DNA of 64,000 nt. It comes from Bordetella genomosp. 9 (GTDB lineage Bacteria; Pseudomonadota; Gammaproteobacteria; Burkholderiales; Burkholderiaceae_B). Positions 34,448 to 44,488 of this stretch are shown piece after piece (positions within the stretch are counted from its first letter, which is position 1; each line of letters opens with the position of its first letter). Location: assembly GCF_002261425.1 (NCBI RefSeq), contig NZ_NEVJ01000003.1:1178001-1242000 (forward strand), read 5' to 3'. Made by a program: the position numbers and the translations under genes. Under the pieces are notes generated by a model. It was given only the letters and a program-made list of their open reading frames with translations. It ran no database searches and was not told where the DNA came from.

Positions 34448-37400
34448 TTACTTCATCCAGACACGGGCATTGCGGAAGGCGCGCATCCACGGACTGAACG
34501 CGCCGCCGCTGTCGAGCTCGCCCCATTTTTCCGGCGCCCAGGACATCATGACGTTGCGGGTGACCCGCTCCGGGTGCGGCATGATCGCGGTGAAGCGTCC
34601 ATCCGGCGTGGTGACCGAGGTGATGCCGCCGGGACTGCCGTTGGGGTTATAGGGATAGGTTTCGGTCTGGGCGCCCCGGTTGTCGACGAACCGCGCCGCC
34701 ACGATGGTCTTGGCCGCATCGCCCTGCCGCGCGAAGTTCGCATAGCCTTCGCCATGCGCCACCGCCACGGGCGTGCGGGTTCCCGCCATCCCCGCGAAGA
34801 AAATCGAAGGCGATTCGGCGATCTCCACCATGGCCAGGCGGGCTTCGTATTTCTCCGACAGGTTGCGGGTGAAGCGCGGCCAGGCCTGTGCGCCGGGGAT
34901 CATGCTGGCGAGCGCGGCAAACATCTGCGCGCCGTTGCACACGCCCAGGCCGAAGGTGTCCTGGCGGCCGAAGAACGCGGCGAACTGGTCGGCCAGCTGA
35001 TTGTGGAAGCGGATGGTGCGCGCCCAGCCTTCACCGGCGCCCAGCACGTCGCCATAGCTGAAACCGCCCACGGCCACCATGCCGTTGATGGTGCGCAGGT
35101 CCACGCGGCCGGTGAGCAGGTCCGTCATATGCACGTCGACCGCCTCGAAGCCCGCGGTGTCGAAGGCCCAGGCCATTTCCACCTGGCTGTTGCAGCCCTG
35201 CTCGCGCAGGATGGCGACGCGTGGACGCTTGCCGGTGGCGATGTAGGGCGCCGCCACGTCTTCCTGCGGATCGTAGGTGACCCGCGGCGTGAAGCCGGGA
35301 TCTTCCTTGTCCTGCCACACGTCGAATTCGGCCTGCGCGCAGGCGGGGTTGTCGCGGCGCGCCATGATGCGATAGCTGGTCTCGCTCCACGCACGGCCCA
35401 GTTCGGCGCGCGGCTGGCCCCAGATCTTGCGGCCATCGCGATAGAACTCGACTTCATCGCTGTTGTTCAGGCCGCCGATGACATGGGCGAACCTGGACAG
35501 GCCGGCGCCGCGCAGCACCTGCATGACGGCGTCGCGCTGGGACGCCGGCACCTGGATGACCGCGCCGGCTTCTTCCGAGAACAAGGCCTTGAGCGTGAGT
35601 TCTTCGCGCTGCACGGCCACCTGCTCGGGACGGATCTTGTAATCCCCCCAATCGGCGGAATTGGCGTCGAAGGTCAGCATGTCCAGGTTGACCGACACGC
35701 CGGTATGGCCGGCGAAGGCCATTTCGCAGATCGTGGCGAACAGGCCGCCATCGGAGCGGTCGTGATAGGCCAGCAGCGTGCCGGCCTCGGCCAACGTACG
35801 TATGGTGATGAAGAAGGCCCGCAGGTCCTGCGGCACATCGATGTCCGGCGCTTCCGTGCCGACCTGGTTGTACACCTGCGCCAGGATGGAGCCGCCCATG
35901 CGATGCAGGCCGCGTCCCAGATCAATCATGATCAATACGGTATCGCCCGCATCGGTGCGCAGGCGCGGCGTCAGGCTCGCGCGCGCGTCCTCGACCGGCG
36001 CGAACGCGGTGACGATCAGCGAAACCGGTGAAACCACCTGGCGCTGCTCGCCGTCCTGCGACCAGGAGGTCCGCATGGACAAGGAGTCCTTGCCCACGGG
36101 AATCGACAGGCCGACCGTCTGGCACAGCTCGCTGACCGCGGACACGGTGTCGTACAGCGCGGCGTCCTGGCCGGCCACGCCGCAAGCGGCCATCCAGTTC
36201 GCCGACAGCTTGATATGTTCGACCTGGCGCACGTCGGCCGCCGCCAGGTTGGTCAGCGCTTCGGCCACCGCCATGCGGCCGGACGCGGGTGCATTGATCA
36301 TGGCGATAGGCGTGCGTTCGCCCATCGCCATGGCTTCGCCGCGGAAGCCTTCATAGTCGGACAAGGTGACCGCGCAATCGGCCACGGGCACCTGCCAGGG
36401 ACCGACCATCTGGTCGCGCGACGACAGGCCGCCGACGTTACGGTCGCCGATGGTGATCAGGAAGGTCTTGTTGGCCACGGTGGGATGGCGCAACACGCGA
36501 TAGGCGGCTTCGGTCAGCTCGATGCCGGCCAGGTCCAGCGGCTCGGCAACGCCGGGCAGGCGCTGGACGTCGCGCGTCATGCGTGGCGGCTTGCCCAGGA
36601 TGACGTCGATGGGCACGTCCACCGGGCGCACCGGCCCCGCGGCCTGGCCCCGGGGATCGACGCCCGGCAGGCCTTCGCCCTGCACCACGCGCAGTTGCCG
36701 TTCTTCCGTGGCGACGCCGACGACCGCATAGGGACACCGTTCGCGCCGCGCGATCTCGTCGAAACGGCCCAGATCGTCGGGCATGATCGCCAGGACATAG
36801 CGTTCCTGCGATTCGTTGCTCCAGATCTCGGCGGGCGACATGCCGGATTCTTCCACCGGCACGCGCTTCAGGTCAAAGACCGCGCCACGGCCCGCGTCGT
36901 TGACCAGTTCAGGGAAAGCGTTGGACAAGCCGCCGGCGCCGACGTCATGGATGGCCAGGATGGGATTGTTGCCGCCTTGCTGCCAGCAACGGTCGATGAC
37001 TTCCTGGGCGCGCCGCTCGATTTCCGGGTTGCCGCGCTGGACCGAATCGAAATCCAGGTCGGCGCTATTGCTGCCGACGCCCATGCTGGACGCCGCGCCG
37101 CCGCCCATGCCGATACGCAGGCCGGGGCCACCCAGCTGGATCAGCAAAGCGCCGGGCGGAATCTTTTCCTTGTGGGTCAGGCCGGCATCGATGCTGCCCA
37201 GGCCGCCGGCGATCATGATGGGCTTGTGGTATCCCCAGCGCGTGCCGCCCGCCGTCTGTTCGAAAGTCCGGAAGTAACCCAGCAGGTTGGGCCGGCCGAA
37301 TTCGTTGTTGAACGCGGCGCCGCCCAAGGGGCCGTCGATCATGATGGACAACGGCGAGGCGATGCGGTCCGGCAGACCGTGATGATCGCTTTCCCAGGGC

Positions 37401-38485
37401 TGCGGCGCATCGTCGAAACGCAGGTGCGAGACGGTGAAACCCGTCAGCCCGGCCTTGGGCTTGGAACCGCGTCCGGTGGCGCCTTCGTCGCGGATTTCCC
37501 CGCCGGCGCCGGTGGATGCGCCGGGGAACGGTGCGATGGCGGTGGGATGGTTGTGCGTTTCCACCTTCATCAGCGTGTGGACGACGGCGTCCCGGCGCCG
37601 GTAGGTCAGCGCGTCATCCGATGTGCCGGCGACGTCCGCGTGGAAGCGCTGGGCCATGCCGCCTTCCATGATGGCGGCGTTGTCGGAATACGCCACCACG
37701 GTGCCGCCGGGCTGGGCGGCGTGCGTGGCCCGTATCATGCCGAACAGCGTCTTGTCCTGCGCCTGGCCGTCGATGACCCACTGCGCATTGAAAATCTTGT
37801 GGCGGCAATGCTCGCTATTGGCTTGCGCGAACATCATGAGCTCGACGTCGGTGGGATCGCGCTCCAGCCGGGCGAAGGCTTCCGCCAGATATTCGATTTC
37901 ATCGTCGGAAAGCGCCAGGCCCAGCGTGGTGTTGGCCTGTTCCAGCGCGGCGCGCCCCTGGGCCAACACCGGCACGGTGCGCATGGCGCGGCCTTCGACC
38001 GCCGCGAACAGGGCCTGGCCGTCGAACTGCGCATCGACCACGGTTTCCACCATCCGGTCGTGCAGGCAGGCGGCCGCGCGCGCCAGCATGGCGTCGTCGA
38101 AGGATTTGGCGCCGAGCAGGCCGCGCTCCGGCGTGAGCATATAGCGCACGCCGCGTTCGATACGGCGTACAGAGGAGAACCCGCAGTTATGGGCGATATC
38201 CGTGGCCTTGCTGGCCCACGGCGAAATCGTGCCCAGCCGCGGAATGACCCGCAGCACCATGGCCTTGGCGGGTTCGGCGCCTTCGTAGGGATCGCCGTAG
38301 TCCAGCAGGTCGGCCAGCCTTTGCTGGTCCGCCGCGGACAACGGGGCATCGCACAGCACGAAATGCTCGTAGCGGGCGGAGACTTCCGCGACGGGCAGCC
38401 CGGCCTGTTTCAGTTGGGCGAGCAGGCGCTCACGGCGAAAGTTGGACAGGACAGACGAGCCGGGGAGGTACTGAACGATGGACAC
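34448..38485 (-). CDS. purL: Phosphoribosylformylglycinamidine synthase, single-chain
   Basis: A 1345-residue large-type PurL (FGAM synthase) that converts FGAR, glutamine and ATP to FGAM in purine synthesis. The N-terminal PurS-like domain is followed by two AIR-synthase-like halves; landmarks are [38 protein letters not shown], and GGGAASSMG. The C-terminal glutaminase has [16 protein letters not shown], the nucleophile in [15 protein letters not shown] and HPERVTRN near the end. The length is at the upper end of the family range (about 1295-1340). It precedes the M20 gene and reads the same way as guaB, guaA and fusA. Confidence 0.98.
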   Translation of the reverse strand: MSIVQYLPGSSVLSNFRRERLLAQLKQAGLPVAEVSARYEHFVLCDAPLSAADQQRLADLLDYGDPYEGAEPAKAMVLRVIPRLGTISPWASKATDIAHNCGFSSVRRIERGVRYMLTPERGLLGAKSFDDAMLARAAACLHDRMVETVVDAQFDGQALFAAVEGRAMRTVPVLAQGRAALEQANTTLGLALSDDEIEYLAEAFARLERDPTDVELMMFAQANSEHCRHKIFNAQWVIDGQAQDKTLFGMIRATHAAQPGGTVVAYSDNAAIMEGGMAQRFHADVAGTSDDALTYRRRDAVVHTLMKVETHNHPTAIAPFPGASTGAGGEIRDEGATGRGSKPKAGLTGFTVSHLRFDDAPQPWESDHHGLPDRIASPLSIMIDGPLGGAAFNNEFGRPNLLGYFRTFEQTAGGTRWGYHKPIMIAGGLGSIDAGLTHKEKIPPGALLIQLGGPGLRIGMGGGAASSMGVGSNSADLDFDSVQRGNPEIERRAQEVIDRCWQQGGNNPILAIHDVGAGGLSNAFPELVNDAGRGAVFDLKRVPVEESGMSPAEIWSNESQERYVLAIMPDDLGRFDEIARRERCPYAVVGVATEERQLRVVQGEGLPGVDPRGQAAGPVRPVDVPIDVILGKPPRMTRDVQRLPGVAEPLDLAGIELTEAAYRVLRHPTVANKTFLITIGDRNVGGLSSRDQMVGPWQVPVADCAVTLSDYEGFRGEAMAMGERTPIAMINAPASGRMAVAEALTNLAAADVRQVEHIKLSANWMAACGVAGQDAALYDTVSAVSELCQTVGLSIPVGKDSLSMRTSWSQDGEQRQVVSPVSLIVTAFAPVEDARASLTPRLRTDAGDTVLIMIDLGRGLHRMGGSILAQVYNQVGTEAPDIDVPQDLRAFFITIRTLAEAGTLLAYHDRSDGGLFATICEMAFAGHTGVSVNLDMLTFDANSADWGDYKIRPEQVAVQREELTLKALFSEEAGAVIQVPASQRDAVMQVLRGAGLSRFAHVIGGLNNSDEVEFYRDGRKIWGQPRAELGRAWSETSYRIMARRDNPACAQAEFDVWQDKEDPGFTPRVTYDPQEDVAAPYIATGKRPRVAILREQGCNSQVEMAWAFDTAGFEAVDVHMTDLLTGRVDLRTINGMVAVGGFSYGDVLGAGEGWARTIRFHNQLADQFAAFFGRQDTFGLGVCNGAQMFAALASMIPGAQAWPRFTRNLSEKYEARLAMVEIAESPSIFFAGMAGTRTPVAVAHGEGYANFARQGDAAKTIVAARFVDNRGAQTETYPYNPNGSPGGITSVTTPDGRFTAIMPHPERVTRNVMMSWAPEKWGELDSGGAFSPWMRAFRNARVWMK

Positions 38486-38599
38486 GATGCGGGCGCCGTA
38501 GTGGGAAGGGCAAAAACTGGATTTTACCCGTTACCGCCGGCGTTTCCGGCGCCCCGGGACGGTTTTGTCCCCGCTCCCGGCCCCGCCCTGCCGAAGCGC

Positions 38600-39157
38600 C
38601 TAGCCGGCCTCCGGATAATGGACTTCCAGGATATCCAGGCTTTCCACGCCGCCGGGCGTGCGCAGCGTCACGGTATCCCCTTCCCTGGCCTTGAGCAGCG
38701 CGCGGGCGACGGGGGATATCCAGCTAATCTTGCCCGCCAGCGGCTCGGCCTCGTCCACGCCCACGATGGTGACTTCATGCTCCTGCCCGGCCTTGTCCAG
38801 ATAGAGCACGCGGGCGCCGAAAAACACCTGGTCCCGATTCGGCTGCACGGCCGGGTCGACCACTTCGGCGATATCCAGGCGTCGCGTCAGGAAACGCATG
38901 CGGCGGTCGATTTCGCGCAGGCGCTTCTTGCCGTAGAGGTAATCGCCGTTTTCCGAGCGATCGCCGTTGGAGGCGGCCCAGGAGACGACCTGGACGACGG
39001 ACGGCCGCTCCACATTCATCAAGTGGGTGAGCTCATCGCGCAGCCGCGCATAGCCCTGCGGCGTGATGTAGTTGCGCGTGCCGGGCGGTAGCGCCTGGGC
39101 CTGCGGAATATCGTCGTCTTCGTCCTGGTCGGACTCTTTCACAAAAGCTTTGTTCAT
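38600..39157 (-). CDS. greB: Transcription elongation factor GreB
   Basis: A 185-residue Gre factor that rescues backtracked RNA polymerase by stimulating transcript cleavage. The N-terminal coiled coil spans about residues 30-105. The tip acidic residues that coordinate magnesium are near NGDRSENGDYLYGKKRLREI. The C-terminal FKBP-like domain includes ISWISPVARALLKAREGDTV and the ending DILEVHYPE, which favours GreB over GreA. An extra acidic N-terminal segment (SDQDEDDDIPQAQ) precedes the family start and is unusual. Confidence 0.95.
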   Translation of the reverse strand: MNKAFVKESDQDEDDDIPQAQALPPGTRNYITPQGYARLRDELTHLMNVERPSVVQVVSWAASNGDRSENGDYLYGKKRLREIDRRMRFLTRRLDIAEVVDPAVQPNRDQVFFGARVLYLDKAGQEHEVTIVGVDEAEPLAGKISWISPVARALLKAREGDTVTLRTPGGVESLDILEVHYPEAG

Positions 39158-39203
39158 GGCGGATTCGAATGCCGGGCAATCCTGGACGGACGCCGGACTG
39201 CTG

Positions 39204-40052
39204 TCAGAACCAGTCGTGCCAGACCGGCTTCAGGTCAGCGGGCAATGGCGGCAGCCTGCCGAGGTCGACCCGGCTTTCATGGGGACTATGGAAGTCGGAT
39301 CCCCGCGAAGCCAGCAACGAGCGCTCCCGCGCCACGTCGGCGTAGCGGCGGCATTCGTCGGAATTGTGGCTGCCGGTGGTGACTTCGACGCCTTCGCCGC
39401 CCAGGGCCTGGAATTCGTCGAACAGGGCGGTGACCTGCAGCGGCGTGTATTTGTAGCGCCCAGGATGGGCCACCACGGCGCGCCCGCCGGCATCGTGGAT
39501 CCAGCCCACGGCCTCGGCCAGCGAGGCCCATTGGATGGCCACCTGCCCCGGGCAATCGTCGCCCAGGTACTTGTTGAAGACGGTCTGGACGTCGGGGCAG
39601 AACCCGGCTTCGACCAGATAGCGGGCGAAGTGCGTGCGGCTGATCAGCTCCGGATTGCCGGCGAAGGGCAAGGCGCCTTCGAACGCGCCCGGCATGCCCA
39701 TGCGCGCCAGGTTTTCGCCTATGCGCCGGGCCCGGTCGGCCCGGCCGGCTCGCGTCCGGCGCAGCCCGTCTCGCAAGCCCTGGTTCAGGGGGTCGAATCC
39801 CAGGCCGACGATATGCACCGTCTGGTTGGCCCAGGTCACGGAAATTTCCACTCCCGTCACGAACTGCAGACCCGCTTCCCGCGCGGCGTCGGCGGCCTCG
39901 GCCAGCCCGCCGATCTCATCGTGATCGGTAAGCGCCCAGACGTCCACGCCGTTGGTCCGCGCGCGCAAAGCGACGTCGCGGGGCGACAGCACGCCATCCG
40001 AAACGGTGGAATGGCAATGCAGATCGACGTTATGTGCGATTGAGAGTCCCAT
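39204..40052 (-). CDS. PHP-domain phosphoesterase (RNase AM / YciV-like)
   Basis: A 282-residue PHP-fold metal-dependent phosphoesterase. Metal ligands are in VDLHCHSTVSDGVLSPRDVA, VWALTDHDEIGGLAEAAD, VTGVEISVTWANQTVHIVGL, VVAHPGRYKYT and SRGSDFHSPHESRVDLG. Characterised relatives (YciV, RNase AM) act as 5'-3' exonucleases on short RNAs and 3',5'-bisnucleotides. The ATG at 40052 gives a normal start; the longer open frame upstream is low in similarity. It is in line with greB. Confidence 0.9.
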   Translation of the reverse strand: MGLSIAHNVDLHCHSTVSDGVLSPRDVALRARTNGVDVWALTDHDEIGGLAEAADAAREAGLQFVTGVEISVTWANQTVHIVGLGFDPLNQGLRDGLRRTRAGRADRARRIGENLARMGMPGAFEGALPFAGNPELISRTHFARYLVEAGFCPDVQTVFNKYLGDDCPGQVAIQWASLAEAVGWIHDAGGRAVVAHPGRYKYTPLQVTALFDEFQALGGEGVEVTTGSHNSDECRRYADVARERSLLASRGSDFHSPHESRVDLGRLPPLPADLKPVWHDWF

Positions 40053-40087
40053 GGCCGTATTGTAGGCGGGCGGCCATGGCGTGTCAG

Positions 40088-41011
40088 TCAGGCGCGCAAA
40101 AAAGCCTCGACGGGTTCGATCTGGGCGTCGTCCATCAGGGTCGGCGCATGGCCCACCCCAGGCACCTCCACGACGCGCGCGCCGGGGTTGCGACGGGCCA
40201 TCTCGCGCGCGGTCTCGGCGCTCAACAGGTCCGAATGCTGGCCTCGGAGGACCAGGATGGGGCAATCGATGGCGTCATACGCATGCCAGAGCATCTGCTC
40301 GCCGGCCGCCAGCGCCGCGCCGTCCTGAACCGCGAAGGGGACGGCCAACCCCAGGTCATAGTGCTTGACCCAGCGGTCGCCGCGTCGCAGGAACACATGG
40401 GAGGCGAGTTCGCGCCACTGCTCATCCGTATGGTCGCCGAACGCCGCCGACACCTGGCGCAGATAGGCCACGGCCTCGTCGAAGCTGCCGAATTCCTGGC
40501 CCTGGCCAACGTATTGGCCGATGCGCGCCAGGGCGTCGGGCGCCAGGCGCGGACCGACGTCGTTCAGCACCATCTTGTCGAAACGCAATCCGGGTCCCTG
40601 CAGCGGACCGCCGCCCGCATTGCCGGCCGCACGGGCCCGCGCCGAGAAGGCCGCGGAGCCGGCCAGTACCATGCCGATCAAGCCGCCCATCGACGTGCCC
40701 ACCCAGTCCAGGGTGGCCGGCCGCAGGCGGGCAATCAGCGTGACCATGTCGCCGACATACTGCGGCACGGTGTAGAAAGCCGGGTTCAACAGCCAATCCG
40801 ACGCGCCCCGCCCCACCACGTCGGGGCACACCACGCGGTATTCGGCGGAAAGCCGCCGCGCCAGCGTGTCGAAGTCGCGCCCGGTGCGCGTCAGGCCGTG
40901 CACGCAAACCAACACCTTGTCGTTGCCCGGATCGCCCCATTCCCAATACGCCATGCGATGCATGCCAGCCGGACTGGCGCAGGTCACGAAATCTAGGCGG
41001 GGGGTCTGCAT
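40088..41011 (-). CDS. Alpha/beta-fold hydrolase
   Basis: A hydrolase of about 307 residues. The oxyanion segment is VLVCVHGLTRTGRDFDTLAR, the nucleophile elbow is LDWVGTSMGGLIGMVLAGSA with a serine, the acid region is LVLRGQHSDLL and the base VPGVGHAPTLMDD. The preceding VGRGASDWLL region and overall length match esterase/lactonase-type proteins common in this order. Its start lies inside the comEC 3' end (overlap 19 nt), suggesting co-translation. The substrate is unknown. Confidence 0.9.
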   Translation of the reverse strand: MQTPRLDFVTCASPAGMHRMAYWEWGDPGNDKVLVCVHGLTRTGRDFDTLARRLSAEYRVVCPDVVGRGASDWLLNPAFYTVPQYVGDMVTLIARLRPATLDWVGTSMGGLIGMVLAGSAAFSARARAAGNAGGGPLQGPGLRFDKMVLNDVGPRLAPDALARIGQYVGQGQEFGSFDEAVAYLRQVSAAFGDHTDEQWRELASHVFLRRGDRWVKHYDLGLAVPFAVQDGAALAAGEQMLWHAYDAIDCPILVLRGQHSDLLSAETAREMARRNPGARVVEVPGVGHAPTLMDDAQIEPVEAFLRA

Positions 41012-43644
41012 GGAGGCTCCGGATCGACGGCAGGACAAACCATGTTATCGCAAGGCCGCCGCGCGCCGTCGGGCGCCATGGCCGTGTGCCAGTAACGCCG
41101 CGCCAGCGCGCGCTGGCACCGGACCACCAGCGCATCCGCGCGCGACGTCGCGATCACCGCGCCATGATGGTCGGTGCGCCAGAACGACGCCCCCGCGCGC
41201 CGCCAGCGCCGCGCCACCGCCGGGGCCGGATGCTGGAAGCGGTTCAAATAGCCGACCTGCGCGATGACATGCCGTGCCCGCGCGGCGTCCACCAGCGCGG
41301 CGCCGGACGAAGTCTTCGAACCATGATGCGGCGCCACCACCACGTCGATGGGCGGCAGCGCCGGAGCGAAGCCGTTCTCCTGCGCCACCCCCACGTCCCC
41401 GGGCAACAGCGCCCGGTGATGGCGCCCTTCCACCAGCAGCACGCAACCATCCGCGTTCGAACCGGCGGCGCGCCCCCGCCGCGCCTTGCGCGGACGCGCC
41501 GTCTCGCGGGCCGCCGTCGGCGCCCGCGGATGCAGAAAGGCAAAACGTACGCCGTCCACCTCCCATGCCTGGCCCGCCTCGCAAGGGCCCGAGATGGCAG
41601 GCAGCGGCGCCTCGTCCGCCCATCCGCGCTTACGGGCGTCCCGCCGCAGGCGCCGCGCCACGTCGAACGACGCATGGACCCGGTCCACCGGCACCGCGCG
41701 CAGCAGGCTGTCCAGGCCGCCGGCGTGATCGTCGTCGGCATGGGAGATGACCAGTGTGTCGATGCGCCGGACGCCGCGCGCCCGCAGATAAGGCCACAGA
41801 ACCCGCTGCGCCCCGTCCGTACCGTTGCGATGCAGGGGGCCGCTATCGAAGACCAGGGCATGCGTGGCGGTCTCCACCACCACCGCGCCGCCCTGCCCCA
41901 CGTCCAGCGCGGTCAACCGCCATTCGCCTTCCGCGGGACGGGCCGGCCGCCAGCACAACGCAGGCACGATCAGCAGCCAGGCCCATCGGCGCGACGCCAT
42001 GGCCGGCGGCAGCAAGGCCCAGGCGATGCCGGTCGCGGCCAGGGCGAGCAGGATCAGCGGCGGCGCGGCCACGTCCCATACGGACCACCCCTGTGCCGCC
42101 AGGCTGTCGATCCAGCGCATGACCAGGCCGAACATCGCTTGCGCCGTCCACCCCGGCCATGCCGCCAGGCCGGCCGCCCCGGGCACCACGCCCGCCAACG
42201 CGCAAAGCGCCGCGCAGAGCAAGGCGAGCGGCGTCACGACCAGGCTGACCGCGGGAATGGCGATCGCATTGGCCAGCGGCGAAGCCACCGACACTTGCTG
42301 CGTCAGGAATGCGAGTGCCGGCATGAGGCTCAACGTGACCACGCATTGCAGCCGGCCGGCCTGCATGCAATGGCGCAGCCACCGGTGCCAACGCCTTCCG
42401 CCCGCGCCGCGCGCGGGATTGCCGGGGCCGACGAGGTCAGCCCCATGCCCCTCACGCCCCTCACGCCCCGCCTGCCCCCACGCCAGCACAGCGGCGACAG
42501 CGCCGAAGGACAACCAGAACCCCGGCGCGATGGGCGCCCAGGGATCGAAGGCGACCACCACGCAGGCCGCGAACAACAACACGGCGTCGCGCGACAGGGG
42601 CAGGCGCAGCAAGGCCGATCCGCCGGCCACCGCCAACATGAAGAAGGTGCGCCGCGCGGGAATACCCCACCCTGCCAACAGGCAATACAGCCACGCGACG
42701 AACAAGGCCGCGGCAATGCCGGCCAGCGCGGCGGGCGTGCGCTCCGCCAGGTACACGCCGCGCCAGCGGACACGCCGCCAACTCCACGCGACCGCGCTGC
42801 CCGCCAGGCCCGCGACCAGCGTCACGTGCAGGCCGCTGATGGAGACCAGGTGCGTGATACCCGTCGCGTTGAAAACCCGCCAATCGTCGCGCGCCACGCC
42901 GGCCTGGTCACCCAGGGCCAAGGCGATGACCACGGCGCCATGACGCGTGTCTCCAAGCAGGGACCGCATGCGTTCCCGCAACACATGCCGAGCACGATGG
43001 ATGCCAACCATCCCGAGGCGATAGCCTTCGTCCAGCACGTGTTGCGGCTTGCCACGCACGGTGGCGGTGGCGCGCATATCGCGGTGGAACATGCGCGCCT
43101 CACCGTCGGGCCCATGCGGATTTTGCACTGCATGCGGACGCTTGAGCACCAGCGCCATCTTCCAGTGCTGCCCGGGAATCACCGGGCGCGGCACCCCGGC
43201 ATCGCCATGGATCGGCAAGGGCCACGACACCCGCAGCCTGTGTGGCGTCACCACCGGCGTCGAAGCCAGGACTTCCGCATCGAAACGCAGCGCATCGGGT
43301 GACGACTCCACCAGCGAAACGACACGCACGGTCGCGCGCATCACCTGGTTTTCCTGATCGGCCGGCAAGGCGTCTTCCAGGCGCCATTGCGCCCGCTCGA
43401 TGGCATACAGCGCACCCGCGCCGCCGGCGCAGGCGCACAGCAAGACAGCGCGCAACCACGGCGCACAAGTCGGGCGGCCGGTCGGTCGGCCGGATGGCGC
43501 CGCGCGTACACGCCAGCGCAGCACCAAGGTCAAGACGCTGAGACAGCCCAACTCCCACCGCATGGCAGTGGAAGGCAGGGCCGCCAGTGTCTGCACGCCG
43601 GCGATCGACGCGATGAATGCCAGCATGGCCAGACGCCCTTCCAT
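40993..43644 (-). CDS. ComEC/Rec2-family DNA internalisation protein
   Basis: A protein of about 883 residues that forms the inner-membrane channel for single-stranded DNA uptake in competence. It has an N-terminal OB-like domain, then a competence domain with about ten membrane helices whose core motif is THLVSISGLHVTLVAGLAGS. The metallo-beta-lactamase-like domain at the C-terminus has LDVGQGGAVVVETATHALVF, LVISHADDDHAGGLDSLLR and VVAPHHGSKTSSGAALVDAA. The start at 43644 (MEGRLAMLAFIAS) fits; the upstream open frame has no similarity. Whether the host is naturally competent is unknown. Confidence 0.93.
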   Translation of the reverse strand: MEGRLAMLAFIASIAGVQTLAALPSTAMRWELGCLSVLTLVLRWRVRAAPSGRPTGRPTCAPWLRAVLLCACAGGAGALYAIERAQWRLEDALPADQENQVMRATVRVVSLVESSPDALRFDAEVLASTPVVTPHRLRVSWPLPIHGDAGVPRPVIPGQHWKMALVLKRPHAVQNPHGPDGEARMFHRDMRATATVRGKPQHVLDEGYRLGMVGIHRARHVLRERMRSLLGDTRHGAVVIALALGDQAGVARDDWRVFNATGITHLVSISGLHVTLVAGLAGSAVAWSWRRVRWRGVYLAERTPAALAGIAAALFVAWLYCLLAGWGIPARRTFFMLAVAGGSALLRLPLSRDAVLLFAACVVVAFDPWAPIAPGFWLSFGAVAAVLAWGQAGREGREGHGADLVGPGNPARGAGGRRWHRWLRHCMQAGRLQCVVTLSLMPALAFLTQQVSVASPLANAIAIPAVSLVVTPLALLCAALCALAGVVPGAAGLAAWPGWTAQAMFGLVMRWIDSLAAQGWSVWDVAAPPLILLALAATGIAWALLPPAMASRRWAWLLIVPALCWRPARPAEGEWRLTALDVGQGGAVVVETATHALVFDSGPLHRNGTDGAQRVLWPYLRARGVRRIDTLVISHADDDHAGGLDSLLRAVPVDRVHASFDVARRLRRDARKRGWADEAPLPAISGPCEAGQAWEVDGVRFAFLHPRAPTAARETARPRKARRGRAAGSNADGCVLLVEGRHHRALLPGDVGVAQENGFAPALPPIDVVVAPHHGSKTSSGAALVDAARARHVIAQVGYLNRFQHPAPAVARRWRRAGASFWRTDHHGAVIATSRADALVVRCQRALARRYWHTAMAPDGARRPCDNMVCPAVDPEPPCRPPA

Positions 43645-43746
43645 TCCGCCTCCCGCGAACCGAAGGCATGCTAGCCGCGCCGGTGCGCTCGAAAAGCAAA
43701 AGCAGGATGGAAACGACGCGCGGCGGCGGTGTTGCGGGCAGCGCGC

Positions 43747-43776
43747 AAAAAAAGGCGGCCCCGCTTGCGCGGGGCC
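43747..43776 (-). terminator. Intrinsic terminator downstream of the DUF4148 gene
   Basis: GGCCCCGC (43757-43764) and GCGGGGCC (43769-43776) form a perfect 8-bp GC stem with a TTGC loop. On the minus strand it is followed by GCC and seven T (43747-43753), a textbook intrinsic terminator for transcripts reading toward comEC. It lies about 190 nt beyond the DUF4148 stop, leaving a long structured tail. Confidence 0.85.
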
Positions 43777-43829
43777 GGTACTGCGCGAGAGGGCTACTAC
43801 ACAGCAACCCCGCCTCTCACCGGGGGCAA

Positions 43830-43870
43830 CCATGCGGACAGCAAATCCGCATGGCCAGGACTTCCTGGCC
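43830..43870 (-). ncRNA. Tandem stem-loops, candidate small RNA or structured 3' UTR
   Basis: CCATGCGGA/TCCGCATGG (43830-43838, 43846-43854) and GGCCAGGA/TCCTGGCC (43853-43860, 43863-43870) are perfect 9- and 8-bp stems directly adjacent and sharing two bases. With the terminator at 43747-43776 they give three consecutive stems on the minus strand. I found no convincing promoter, so a 3' UTR-derived RNA is as likely as an independent one. Confidence 0.4.
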
Positions 43871-43968
43871 ACACGTACTACGAAACACGCATGGCCCGAA
43901 AGCGAGCCGAACGGTCAGGGAAGCGCCCGGCGATCATTCATCCGCCGAGCGGGTTCCCCGCCAGCGCA

Positions 43969-44313
43969 TCAAGCGCCTTGGAACGGCTGGTTATCGATGT
44001 CGCCGAAGGCGATGTCGGTGCTGCTGCCGGCATGGTCGACCGCGGCGGCGGCGACCTGCGCACGCGTCACGCCGCTGTCCTGTTGGGCAACGAAAGGCGC
44101 GTTGTCGATATCGCCATTGTTGCCGGTCAGGCCGGCGCTGCGGGCTTGCTCCAGTTCAGCCAGCACCTGGGCGCGGCTGGCGCTGGCCTGGTCCTGGCCA
44201 TAGGTGCCTTGGAAAGGCTGGTTGTCCGTATCGCCGCGCGGGGTGCGGGCCTGGGCGGCGCCGATCGCGGCAAACGACAGAATGACGGCGGTGGCGATGG
44301 TTTTGATCTTCAT
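43969..44313 (-). CDS. Exported DUF4148-type protein with GDxDNxPF repeats
   Basis: A 114-residue protein with a signal peptide (TIATAVILSFAAIGAAQA-R). The mature part carries three copies of a GD[TI]DN[QA]PF motif (GDTDNQPFQG, GDIDNAPFVA, GDIDNQPFQG), separated by two short helices SRAQVLAELEQA and TRAQVAAAAV that match the DUF4148 pattern. Small exported proteins of this kind are frequent in Burkholderiales and usually of unknown function. It is followed by a structured tail ending in a strong terminator. Confidence 0.8.
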   Translation of the reverse strand: MKIKTIATAVILSFAAIGAAQARTPRGDTDNQPFQGTYGQDQASASRAQVLAELEQARSAGLTGNNGDIDNAPFVAQQDSGVTRAQVAAAAVDHAGSSTDIAFGDIDNQPFQGA

Positions 44314-44488
44314 GTCGGTACTCCTGGTCCTGTTAGTTGGAAGGGCCGGACACCGCTTTTGCTCCTTGAGCGTGGTTCGCGGCGTCCGTTGCTGTGCCCC
44401 ATGAACTGCATTCTGCGCCGCCAAGGACTAGGTATAAACCCGGATGCTCGGGAATGTTTTTTCCAAATTCCGCTGCAATCCGGGAGGA

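Larger units (their letters stand above)
43645..43968. other. Structured non-coding stretch between comEC and DUF4148 gene
   Basis: About 320 nt without a supported gene. It contains three stem-loops that, on the minus strand, end in a run of seven T: see the terminator at 43747-43776 and the hairpins at 43830-43854 and 43853-43870. It follows the DUF4148 gene, so it could be its 3' UTR or the body of a small RNA. Confidence 0.5.

Noticed and set aside
33026..36031. 1001-residue plus-strand frame opposite the M20 and purL genes
   Set aside because: Spans two real opposite-strand genes and has no domain; GC-driven open frame.
36215..39091. 958-residue plus-strand frame opposite purL and greB
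   Set aside because: Same type of shadow; purL motifs on the other strand are unambiguous.
41086..43302. 738-residue plus-strand frame opposite comEC
   Set aside because: Arginine- and proline-rich shadow without recognisable motif.
44400..44470. Hairpin CCCGGATGCTCGGG plus T-run as a terminator on the plus strand
   Set aside because: No plus-strand gene precedes it and the stem is only four base pairs.
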